This document shows, piece after piece, positions 15,920 through 23,267 of a stretch of DNA of 47,049 bases. The stretch lies in assembly GCA_016869215.1 (NCBI GenBank), contig VGEP01000032.1:1-47049 (forward strand). The letters run 5' to 3'. How positions within the stretch are numbered: position 1 is the first letter of the stretch; each line of letters opens with the position of its first letter. Under the pieces are notes generated by a model that was given only the letters and a program-made list of their open reading frames with translations, did not search any database and had not been told where the DNA came from. Origin of the DNA: Alphaproteobacteria bacterium. GTDB lineage: Bacteria > Pseudomonadota > Alphaproteobacteria > Rhizobiales > Xanthobacteraceae. The position numbers and the translations under genes are program-made.

Positions 15920-17082
15920 CAGGCTTCCACGCCGCGCACCGCCATGACGAGACGCATGCGGTGCGACGACAATTCGGGATCGATCAGGAGGCCCGCGACG
16001 TCGGCAAGCCGGAACAGTTCGGCGAGATGCAGCGTCGAGCGCGTGCTTTCCTGGCCGCCGACCATGATGAAGTGGTCCTGCAGTCCGTTGAGGTAGGCCA
16101 TGAACACGACGCCGGTCTTGTAGAAGCGGGTCGGCGCTTTGAAGATGTGCCGCGACAGCGGCACCGTCGGCGCGAGGATGTCGTGGAACAGCGCCGAATT
16201 GCCGTGGCTGAACGCGTCAAGGGCGGCCGACGCCGCCGGCGCGATGGCGTCGAAAATGCCGAGCAGCGCATCCGAATAGCCCTGCTCGTCGCCCGCGATC
16301 AGCTCGGCATAGTTGAAATCGTCGCCGGTGTACATGCGAACGCCCTGCGGCAGGCGCCGCCGCATGGCGATTTCCTTGTCCTTGTCGAGCAGCGAAATCT
16401 TGATGCCGTCGACCTTGGCATGGTTGGCGGTGAGCACGTCGATGGCGACGCTCATCGCCTGCGTGTGGTCCTTGTGACCCCAATAACCTTCGAGCGCGGG
16501 ATCGAACATCTCGCCGAGCCAATGAACGATCACCGGCTCCTTCACCTGGCTGAGGATGCGGTCGTAGACCTTCATGTAGTCGTCGGGCGACTTCGCGGCC
16601 TTCACCAGCGCGCGGCTCGCCATCAGGATAATGCGGCCGCCGAGCTTCTCGACCGCCGCGCACTGCTCCTCGTAGGCGCGGATCACGTCGTCGATAGTGA
16701 TGCCGGGCTTCGCCTCCAGGTGGTCGGTGCCGACGCCCGAAGCGATCATGACGCCCGGATATTCGCGTGCGGCGTCGAGACTGCGCCGGATCAATTCGAG
16801 CGAGGTCGGCCAGTCCATGCCCATACCGCGCTGGGCCGTGTCCATGGCCTCCGCCACGCCGAGGCCGAGCGACCAAAGATGGCGGCGGAACGCGATGGTC
16901 GTGTCCCAGTCGATGGCGGAATCGATCCATGGCTCGCGGTCGGCGAGCGGATCGGCGACCACGTGCGCTGCCGCATAGGCGACGCGGTTGAAGGGGGGCG
17001 TGGCCGTCGGGAAATTCCGCGGCGGGCGCGTGAGATAGGGCGTCAGCCGGCCGCCTGCGGTGGGAAGATTGAGCGTGGGCAC
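15919..17082 (-). CDS. DUF993 family protein (DHDPS/aldolase-like TIM barrel)
   Basis: A 387-residue protein recognised as DUF993, a relative of the dihydrodipicolinate synthase/aldolase TIM barrels. Typical segments are RHLWSLGLGVAEAMDTAQRGMG, SGVGTDHLE, EPVIVHWLGEMFDPALEGYWG and GIKISLLDK, where the Lys could be the Schiff-base residue. Lyase or aldolase chemistry on a keto-acid or keto-sugar is likely, but no member is biochemically defined to my knowledge. It sits between the Gfo/Idh/MocA gene (63-bp gap) and the isomerase (1-bp overlap), forming the core of a three-gene catabolic set. Confidence 0.8.
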   Translation of the reverse strand: MPTLNLPTAGGRLTPYLTRPPRNFPTATPPFNRVAYAAAHVVADPLADREPWIDSAIDWDTTIAFRRHLWSLGLGVAEAMDTAQRGMGMDWPTSLELIRRSLDAAREYPGVMIASGVGTDHLEAKPGITIDDVIRAYEEQCAAVEKLGGRIILMASRALVKAAKSPDDYMKVYDRILSQVKEPVIVHWLGEMFDPALEGYWGHKDHTQAMSVAIDVLTANHAKVDGIKISLLDKDKEIAMRRRLPQGVRMYTGDDFNYAELIAGDEQGYSDALLGIFDAIAPAASAALDAFSHGNSALFHDILAPTVPLSRHIFKAPTRFYKTGVVFMAYLNGLQDHFIMVGGQESTRSTLHLAELFRLADVAGLLIDPELSSHRMRLVMAVRGVEA

Positions 17083-17145
17083 CTGGAAAATCTCACTACA
17101 CGACGGAACTCAACCGGCTTCAGGCTGAGGACGGAGAACGCATTC

Positions 17146-18297
17146 TCACACTTTCAACGCCGGGATGTCGATCCAGCGGCGCTCCTTCCAGCTCTTGTGG
17201 GCGGCCTCGACCAATTGCAGGCCCTTGGCGCCCTCCAACAGCGTCCATTTGAACGGCGCGTCCTCGTAGAGGTGCCGGATGAACATCTCCCATTCGGTCT
17301 TGAAGCCGTTGTCGTAGGCGCCGAGGCCGGGCACCTCCGACCAGGTTTCGAAGAACTTGATCGGCTGCGGCACATCCGGGTTCCACACCGGGCGCGGCGT
17401 GTTGACCCGCGCCTGGCTCCAGCATTTCTGCAGTCCCGCCACCGCCGAGCCCAGCGTGCCGTCGACGTGAAACGTCACGAGGTCGTCGCGGCGCACGCGC
17501 GTGCACCAGGAGCTGTTGACGTGTGCGATGGCGCCGCCCTTGAGCTGGAACGTCGCGTAAGCCGCGTCGTCCACGTCATTGGTATAGGGCTTGCCGTTCT
17601 CGTCCCAGCGCTTGGGAATGTGCGTCGCGCCGAGGCAGGTGACGCTCTCGACCTCGCCGAACAGATTGTCGAGCACGTAGCGCCAGTGGCACAGCATGTC
17701 GAGAATGATGCCACCGCCGTCCTTCCTGCGGTAGTTCCACGACGGGCGCTGTGACGGCGACCAGTCGCCCTCGAACACCCAGTAGCCGAACTCGCCGCGC
17801 ACCGACAGGATGCGTCCGAAGAATCCTGAGTCGATCAGCACCTTAAGCTTAAGCAGCCCCGGCAGAAACAGCTTGTCCTGCACGACGCCGTGCTTGACGC
17901 CGGCCTTCTTCGCCGCGCGCACCAGATCGAGCGCATCCTTCAGCGTATCGGCCGTCGGCTTCTCGCAGTAGATGTCCTTGCCCGCCTTCATCGCCTTCTT
18001 GAGCAGGCCGGCGCGAAGCTGCGTGGTCGCGGCGTCGAAGAACAGCGTATCCTTCTTGTCCTTGAGCGCGGCGTCGAGGTCCGTGGTCCAGCGCGACAGG
18101 CCGTGCGCCTTGCAGAGCTGCTGGAGCTTCTCGGCGCTACGGCCGACCAGGATCGGGTCGGGCATCACGCGGTCGCCGTTCTTCAGCGCCACGCCGCCTT
18201 CGTTGCGGATCGCAACAATAGAGCGGATCAGATGCTGGTTCATCCCCATGCGCCCGGTGACGCCGTTCATGATGATGCCGAGCCGCTGCTGCGCCAT
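17146..18297 (-). CDS. Gfo/Idh/MocA family oxidoreductase
   Basis: A 383-residue NAD(P)-dependent dehydrogenase. The N-terminal Rossmann region has GVTGRMG, followed by the family motif CEKPTAD (about 109-115) and a C-terminal substrate domain with GGGIILDMLCHW, where the Asp and His form the usual catalytic pair. Such enzymes oxidise sugar or cyclitol hydroxyls. It is the first structural gene of the operon, and its start lies 28 bp from a perfect 16-bp palindrome, the likely operator of the upstream TetR-type regulator. Its pairing with DUF993 and a sugar isomerase is a recurring arrangement in rhizobia (from memory, not searched here). Confidence 0.85.
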   Translation of the reverse strand: MAQQRLGIIMNGVTGRMGMNQHLIRSIVAIRNEGGVALKNGDRVMPDPILVGRSAEKLQQLCKAHGLSRWTTDLDAALKDKKDTLFFDAATTQLRAGLLKKAMKAGKDIYCEKPTADTLKDALDLVRAAKKAGVKHGVVQDKLFLPGLLKLKVLIDSGFFGRILSVRGEFGYWVFEGDWSPSQRPSWNYRRKDGGGIILDMLCHWRYVLDNLFGEVESVTCLGATHIPKRWDENGKPYTNDVDDAAYATFQLKGGAIAHVNSSWCTRVRRDDLVTFHVDGTLGSAVAGLQKCWSQARVNTPRPVWNPDVPQPIKFFETWSEVPGLGAYDNGFKTEWEMFIRHLYEDAPFKWTLLEGAKGLQLVEAAHKSWKERRWIDIPALKV

Positions 18298-18311
18298 GGA
18301 CGTTCTCCCCG

Positions 18312-18340
18312 GGTTACGCCGTAAGTAACCAATTGGTTAC
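18312..18340. promoter_or_regulatory. Probable TetR-family operator with three half-sites
   Basis: GTAACCAATTGGTTAC at 18325-18340 is a perfect 16-bp palindrome. An additional inverted half-site GGTTAC at 18312-18317 pairs with the proximal GTAACC across 7 bp. The cluster lies 15-43 bp upstream of the Gfo/Idh/MocA start and overlaps the TAA stop codon of the TetR gene. Position and symmetry fit an operator bound by that regulator, and overlapping half-sites would allow two dimers to bind. Binding is inferred. Confidence 0.75.
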
Positions 18341-19041
18341 AATCGGGCGGCCTTGTTGGCAAGCGGTTTTTCCGGCCGCAGGAAGCCGAGGATAACCGCG
18401 GAAATGTGCCGCCCCCAGGCCCGCAGCTCCGGCTGCGCCGTCAGGTCGCGGGCGAAGATCGCCGACAGCGTCCAGCGGTTCGACAGGTAGAAGATGCCGA
18501 GCGAGGCGATGGAAATGTAGAGGTGCACCGGGTCGACGCCCGTGCGGAACGTGCCGCTCGCCGCGCCGCGCTTGAGCACATCGGAGATCGCCGAAACCAG
18601 CGGCGAATGCAGCTCCAGCACGCGCTGCGACTTCTTGAGGAACTTCGCGCGGTGCAGGTTCTCAGTGCTGAGGATGCTCAGAAATTCCGGGTGTGCGAGG
18701 AAGTAGTCCCAGGTGAACGCGACCAGCCGCTCGATCGCTTTTTCCGGCGCGAGATCGGCCAGTTGCAATCCGGCTTCGGACGAGCGGATGCCGACATAGG
18801 CGCTCTCCAGCACGGCCCGGTAGAGCCCATCCTTGTCGCCGAAGTAGTGGTAGATCATCCGCTTGTTGGCGCCGGAGCGCCGCGCGATGGCGTCGATCCG
18901 CGCGCCCGCATAGCCCTTATCGGTGAATTCGCTCACGGCGGCAGCGAGGATCGCGGCGCTGGTGCGCTCGGGATCGCGCGGTCCGGCGCCGCGGGATTTT
19001 TTCGCGCTCCGGGCGGTGCTTCTGTGCTGCGTCGCCGTCAT
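18337..19041 (-). CDS. TetR/AcrR family transcriptional regulator
   Basis: A 234-residue regulator. After a basic N-terminal arm, residues about 25-75 form a TetR helix-turn-helix (AILAAAVSEFTDKGYAG, then NKRMIYHYFGDKDGLY). The C-terminal ligand domain contains HPEFLSILSTENLH, similar to TetR_C regulators of catabolic genes. It lies just upstream of, and in the same direction as, the Gfo/DUF993/isomerase/thioesterase genes, with a palindromic site in the 39-bp gap. It probably represses that operon until a pathway intermediate binds. The start at 19041 is the only good Met before the arm; the pita-bread gene diverges from it 78 bp away. Confidence 0.9.
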   Translation of the reverse strand: MTATQHRSTARSAKKSRGAGPRDPERTSAAILAAAVSEFTDKGYAGARIDAIARRSGANKRMIYHYFGDKDGLYRAVLESAYVGIRSSEAGLQLADLAPEKAIERLVAFTWDYFLAHPEFLSILSTENLHRAKFLKKSQRVLELHSPLVSAISDVLKRGAASGTFRTGVDPVHLYISIASLGIFYLSNRWTLSAIFARDLTAQPELRAWGRHISAVILGFLRPEKPLANKAARL

Positions 19042-19119
19042 GCGTTCAATCTCTAACCATCCGCAGGCTTGGACGGAAGAGCGGCGGCATGGAATAGTGC
19101 CGCATCGTAGGATTGCCGC

Positions 19120-20217
19120 ATGCTCGCCGACCGACGCCGCAGACGACTGACCGACGCCATGGCCGAGGCAGGCCTCGATGCGCTCGTGATCTACGGCAAC
19201 GCTTGGCAGGGCGACTATCTGCGCTACGCCACCGACTTCGGCATTCTGGAGGGACAGGCGCTCGCGATCGTGCGCCGCGACGGCCACATCACGCTCTATC
19301 TCGACAGCCCGCTGGAGGCCGACCGCGCCGCGCTCGATTGCCCCGGCCTGGAGATCGTTCAGGCGCCGGATTTCGCAGTCGAAGCCGAGCGCGCCATGGA
19401 GCGGATGCGCAACCAGCGCATCGGCGCCGCGCCCTGGCGCCTCATCCCGCGCCGGATCGGCGCGCGCGCCGACGATCTCAAGCTCGGCGACGAGACCGCG
19501 TTCTTCGACCGGCTGCTGATGCACAAGATCGACGACGAGATCGCAGCCATTCGCCGCGCGTCGCGGCTCGCCGATGAGGGCTACAAGGTGTTCATGCAGG
19601 CCGCCCGCGTGGGCCGCGCCGACTACGAACTGGTCGCGGAGGCCGAGGCGTTCTTTCGCGCCAAGGGCGTTCCCGACAATTTCCAGATCGTCGGCGTCGG
19701 CGGCGTCGAGGTCAAAGGCATGGCGCCGCCGAGCGGCAGGCGGCTCAAGCGCGGCGACATGGTCACGACCGAACTGACGCCCTGCATCGACGGCTACTAC
19801 GCGCAGATCTGCCGCACGCTGGTCATCGGTGACGCGACACCCGAGCAGAAGGCCGCGCACGCGCTGTGGCGCGAATCGATGGAAGCGGGCATTGCGACGG
19901 TGCGCGACGGCGTGACTGCCGCCGACATCGCCAAGGCGGAGAACGACGTGTTCCGAAAGCACGGCATGGGCCAGTACACCACCAGCGAATACACCCGCGT
20001 GCGCGGCCACGGTATGGGCCTGTTCGCGGATTCCAAGCCGCACATTCTGGAAGACGTCACGACGCGCATCGAAGCCGGCATGGCGCTGATCGTACATCCG
20101 AACACCTATCATCCAGCCGTCGGCTACATGGTGCTGGGCGACGGCGTCGCGGTGACCGAGGACGGCTGCGAGGTGCTGACCGCGACGCCGCGCGAACTGT
20201 TCGGCGTCGCGGGCTGA
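19120..20217 (+). CDS. Creatinase-like M24 pita-bread protein with altered metal ligands
   Basis: A 365-residue protein with a creatinase N-domain (about 1-150) and an M24 pita-bread C-domain. The usual five metal ligands (Asp, Asp, His, Glu, Glu) are only partly kept: the two Asp positions fall in TTELTPCIDGYYAQICRT (Glu and Gln), GHGMGL keeps the His, the first Glu is His in VHPNTY, and VTEDG keeps the last Glu. Creatinase itself lacks metal and shows similar replacements, so this is likely a metal-free amidinohydrolase-like enzyme rather than an Xaa-Pro peptidase. It is followed on the same strand by a second family member 63 bp later. Confidence 0.75.
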   Translation: MLADRRRRRLTDAMAEAGLDALVIYGNAWQGDYLRYATDFGILEGQALAIVRRDGHITLYLDSPLEADRAALDCPGLEIVQAPDFAVEAERAMERMRNQRIGAAPWRLIPRRIGARADDLKLGDETAFFDRLLMHKIDDEIAAIRRASRLADEGYKVFMQAARVGRADYELVAEAEAFFRAKGVPDNFQIVGVGGVEVKGMAPPSGRRLKRGDMVTTELTPCIDGYYAQICRTLVIGDATPEQKAAHALWRESMEAGIATVRDGVTAADIAKAENDVFRKHGMGQYTTSEYTRVRGHGMGLFADSKPHILEDVTTRIEAGMALIVHPNTYHPAVGYMVLGDGVAVTEDGCEVLTATPRELFGVAG

Positions 20218-20280
20218 GGATGGCCCTAAAAGCGCCCACCGGCCGTCGGATCGTATCGACATCGAAATGAAAGCAAGACC

Positions 20281-21345
20281 ATGCGCCGCGGCTTGATGGG
20301 GCGAGACGAAACCGAACTGCCGGTCGCCGCGCTCGAAGCGCGCCTTGAACGATTGCGGTCCGCACTGGACGCCGCGGGGCTTGACGCCCTCGTCGTGTAC
20401 ACCAACAACGTGCGGCCGAGCGCCGTGACTTGGCTCACGGGATTCACGCCCTACTGGAACGACGCGCTGCTCATGGTGCCGACGACCGGCGCGCCAATAT
20501 TTGCGACCGCGCTGTCCAAGCGCGTGTCGGAATGGATTCGCACCACGGACCCGATCAGTGAGATTGCCAACTCGCCGAAGCCGGGGGCGTTGATCGGTCA
20601 GCGGCTGGCCGGCGACGCGGCCATGCGGCGCGTCGGTGTGCTGGAACTGGATACCTTGCCCACAGGCCTCGCCGACGACCTCGCCGCCGCCGCGCCCGCG
20701 GCCGAATGGCATGATGCCACCGCGCTGTTTGCCGGTTTGCGCCGCACAGTCGACGATGTAGAGCGCAAGCTTTTTCTGCGCGCCGACGCCATCGCTCAGG
20801 AAGCACTGCGCCAAGCGGAGGCGAACGCGGCGACGGATGCCGCGACGCTGTCGGGCCTTGTCGAGCAGAACGCGCGTCTGGCCGGCGCAGAAGAGGCCTA
20901 CATCGCGATCGCGCCCGACCTCGCAGCAGACCGCCGGTTCAACCGCATATCCCGGGCCCTCCCGCTCGGAGCCCGCTTCGCCGTGCGCGCATCCGTCGCC
21001 TACAAGGGCGCGTGGGTCCGCCGCGCGCGGACGTTCGCCGCGGACGCCACCTCGACGGAGGCCGACCGTTGGTTCGACCGCGCCGTGCGCTCACTGGAAT
21101 CCGGAAAACCGCTGACCGCGCAGATCGCCGCGAAAGTCAAAGAGCTTCCCGGCGCGAAGCTCGATTCGTGTATGGCCGAGAGTTGCACCGGCAGCTATCC
21201 GCTGTCGGTCGTCGCTCATCTACGCGCGCCAGGAAACGACGTCGTGAGCGACGGGCAATTCCTGGTGCTGACCGTCGAGCTTTCGCTCGGCAGAGCACCA
21301 TGGATCGGCGCGGCGCCGACGATCGTCGGGACCGGAGCGCTCTGA
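20281..21345 (+). CDS. Degenerate M24/creatinase-family protein
   Basis: A 354-residue protein. The first ~150 residues form a creatinase N-domain (LERLRSALDAAGLDALVVYTNN, then TWLTGFTPYWNDALLMVP), but the C-terminal half lacks recognisable pita-bread ligand motifs; there is no GHG or EDG segment and the end reads LSLGRAPWIGAAPTIVGTG. It may be a divergent non-catalytic partner of the preceding family member, or substrate-specific. The same-strand tandem arrangement suggests co-transcription. The start could be 20281 or the internal Met at 20296. Its stop lies a few bases from the convergent Pht5-like gene. Confidence 0.65.
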   Translation: MRRGLMGRDETELPVAALEARLERLRSALDAAGLDALVVYTNNVRPSAVTWLTGFTPYWNDALLMVPTTGAPIFATALSKRVSEWIRTTDPISEIANSPKPGALIGQRLAGDAAMRRVGVLELDTLPTGLADDLAAAAPAAEWHDATALFAGLRRTVDDVERKLFLRADAIAQEALRQAEANAATDAATLSGLVEQNARLAGAEEAYIAIAPDLAADRRFNRISRALPLGARFAVRASVAYKGAWVRRARTFAADATSTEADRWFDRAVRSLESGKPLTAQIAAKVKELPGAKLDSCMAESCTGSYPLSVVAHLRAPGNDVVSDGQFLVLTVELSLGRAPWIGAAPTIVGTGAL

Positions 21346-21349
21346 TCGC

Positions 21350-22342
21350 CTACACGTGCTGCCCGTCGCCGAGCGGGATGTCGCGCATGGTCGACAGCGC
21401 GAACAGATCCTCGATCTTCAGCCGCCGGTCGGTCAGGCCGTGCTCGTGGGTGTATTGCAGCAGCGCTTCGAGCGACGGGCGGTTCTTCTCAATGCCGTAG
21501 GGATACCAGTCCTCGCCGATGATCGCCTTCTCCTCCTCGATCATCGGCTGCAGCCAGGCGAACGAGGCCTTGGGCGAGCCGGTGTCGGAGAGGCTGCGGT
21601 AGCACTTGTCCTTGGCGCGGCTCAGCGCCTGGTAGAGACTCTGCGCGACCCACGGATCGTTCTCGTAGACGTCCTTCCTGATCACCACCGTGTGCATGAT
21701 CGGGTAGATTTTCGTGCGCTTGTAATATTCTTTCTCGACCTCGGCGTAGTTCGGAAACAGCCGCCGCACCTTGGGCGAGCCGCGCCGGAACGACAGCGGA
21801 TTGTTCGCGGTGATGAGGAAGTCGATCTCGCCGCGCTCCAGCATGTCGCCAAGTTCGGTGCCGGGCGGCGCCTGCGTGAGCTTGATATCGGACGGCAGCG
21901 CGCGCCCGAGCCGGTCGGTGCGGCCCTGCACCCATTCGACGTCGGTCGGCTTCACGCCGAATTCGTGCTGCATCACGCCGCGCATGTAGACCGCCGCGGT
22001 CATGGAATATTCCGGCACGCCGCCGCGCTTGCCCTTGAGGTCCGAGCCCTTCTCGATGCCCTTCGTCGTGTTGATGAAGAAGTAGCCGTGTCGGAACACC
22101 CGCGACGGATAAACCGGGATCGCGACGAACGGCGGATCCTTCAGGCTGCGCATCGTCGTCGTGTTCGACAGCGACATCTCGCAGGCCTGGAACTCGTTGT
22201 ATTGCAGCATGCGCCAGAAAATCTCGGCGGGCTGCATGTTGAGATAGTTTAGATCGATGCCGTCGGGCTGGATCGAACCGTCGCGCAGGCCCTCGGTGCG
22301 GTCGTAGGGACCGCAGGCGAAATTCAGACGCAGCTTGGCCAT
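21350..22342 (-). CDS. 4,5-dihydroxyphthalate decarboxylase-like protein (Pht5 family), copy A
   Basis: A 330-residue protein with a periplasmic-binding-protein type II fold by motif: FACGPYDRTEGL at the N-terminus, VAIPVYPSRVFRHG, DLKGKRGGVPEY, GEIDFLIT and YPIMHTVV. The same blocks occur in annotated 4,5-dihydroxyphthalate decarboxylases and in NMT1-like solute-binding proteins. No signal peptide is present, which favours a cytoplasmic enzyme over a transport receptor. It is the last gene of the minus-strand run FAD subunit, 2Fe-2S subunit, Mo subunit, cupin, Pht5-like. It may therefore decarboxylate the hydroxylated product of that molybdenum enzyme (inference). Two paralogues lie at 27.2 and 44.2 kb. 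Confidence 0.75.
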   Translation of the reverse strand: MAKLRLNFACGPYDRTEGLRDGSIQPDGIDLNYLNMQPAEIFWRMLQYNEFQACEMSLSNTTTMRSLKDPPFVAIPVYPSRVFRHGYFFINTTKGIEKGSDLKGKRGGVPEYSMTAAVYMRGVMQHEFGVKPTDVEWVQGRTDRLGRALPSDIKLTQAPPGTELGDMLERGEIDFLITANNPLSFRRGSPKVRRLFPNYAEVEKEYYKRTKIYPIMHTVVIRKDVYENDPWVAQSLYQALSRAKDKCYRSLSDTGSPKASFAWLQPMIEEEKAIIGEDWYPYGIEKNRPSLEALLQYTHEHGLTDRRLKIEDLFALSTMRDIPLGDGQHV

Positions 22343-22360
22343 GGTCCCTTTTCCCTCCGC

Positions 22361-22447
22361 GTCATGGCCGGGCGTGTCCCGGCCATCTCGATCGTCGGGG
22401 TTCAGCAGCCCCGCATCGGGGTCGCCGGGTCAAGCCTGGCGATGACG
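22361..22447. repeat. Intergenic palindromic repeat, GTCATGGCCGGG type
   Basis: The segment starts GTCATGGCCGGGCGTGTCCC and ends CCTGGCGATGAC, with internal arms (GGCCGGG...CCCGGCC, CGGGGTT...CCCCG) forming several hairpins. It fills most of the gap between the cupin and Pht5-like genes. It resembles dispersed intergenic mosaics of high-GC rhizobia and could form a processing or attenuation hairpin within the operon. Confidence 0.6.
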
Positions 22448-22473
22448 ACAGTGGTTGTTGTTGGCGTGAACGC

Positions 22474-23004
22474 TCACACTGCCTTCAGATGCGCGTCGCG
22501 GCGCTTGTAAAGCTCGTCGTCGGCATAGCCCATTGTTTCCGGCTTGCCGCGGCCGATCATCACCTGGAAGTATACCGGCTCGAGCGAGTCGTTCTGGTAG
22601 CCGTGGATCACGCCCGCCGGACAGGAGATGCACTCCCAAGGACCAAGCCGCGTGGTGATGCGCTTGCCGGTTTCGTCCTCGACGAACACATCGAGATGGC
22701 CCTTGAGCACGAAGAAGCATTCTTCGACCTCGTGGGTGTGCGCGGCGTTGCCCTGGCCGGGCTCGACATACATGATCGACAGCGTGAAGTTGCCGGCGGG
22801 AATGACGGTCGGATCGCCGTGCTTGCCGGAGCCGCCGGCGCCGATGAAGCGGTGCTGCGCGCGCTTGAAGCCTTCGATCTTGGCGTCCTCGAAGGCCGCC
22901 CAGTCGGCGCGCTTCTCGCTGTAGCGGCCGACATATTTCTTCATGATCTCTTCGATCGGAACGCCTTCGAGCTCCTTCGGGCGCGGATGACGGGCGACGG
23001 ACAT
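22474..23004 (-). CDS. Cupin-domain protein
   Basis: A 176-residue single-domain cupin. Cupin motif 1 is HTHEVEECFFVLKG (two His and a Glu as metal ligands) and motif 2 is CPAGVIHGYQN (third His). An N-terminal helical extension (about 1-60) with GRYSEKRADW precedes the barrel. The intact ligands suggest a metal-dependent dioxygenase, isomerase or sensor, but the substrate is not inferable. It sits between the Mo-hydroxylase genes and the Pht5-like gene on the same strand, suggesting a step in the same pathway. GGAGCG lies just upstream of the ATG. Confidence 0.75.
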   Translation of the reverse strand: MSVARHPRPKELEGVPIEEIMKKYVGRYSEKRADWAAFEDAKIEGFKRAQHRFIGAGGSGKHGDPTVIPAGNFTLSIMYVEPGQGNAAHTHEVEECFFVLKGHLDVFVEDETGKRITTRLGPWECISCPAGVIHGYQNDSLEPVYFQVMIGRGKPETMGYADDELYKRRDAHLKAV

Positions 23005-23129
23005 GTCACGCTCCTGCGTTGGGGATGTTGTTACGAATCTAGGCCTGAGGCGCTTGTGGCGTCAATGAAGGCAAGACTGCGCAGCGCGCACAGCCCTCGT
23101 GTCCCGTCGGCAGCGCAGCACTCTCCACC

Positions 23130-23244
23130 GTCATTCCGGGGCGCGCCGAAGGCGCGAACCCGGAATCCAGAGCCAAACAAGAAATGACCTGCCGCGCAGC
23201 ACTGGATTCCGGGTTCGCTCGCTTCGCAAGCGCCCCGGAATGAC
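23130..23244. repeat. GTCATTCC...GGAATGAC palindromic repeat, copy 1
   Basis: A 115-bp element bounded by GTCATTCCGGGGCGC and GCGCCCCGGAATGAC. It contains paired CCCGGAATCCAG and CTGGATTCCGGG blocks and arm-tip palindromes (GCGCGCCGAAGGCGCG, GCTCGCTTCGCAAGC). It folds as a long cruciform-like structure. Related copies are at 31391-31502 and 32706-32812. It sits between the cupin and Mo-subunit genes, so it may act on mRNA stability in the operon. Confidence 0.85.
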
Positions 23245-23267
23245 CCGCGGAAATGCGTGTCCGCCTT

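Noticed and set aside
19042-20814. Upstream extension of the TetR reading frame (about 590 extra codons)
   Set aside because: It is antisense to two M24-family genes, and its composition is the His/Arg/Val-rich type typical of high-GC shadow frames.
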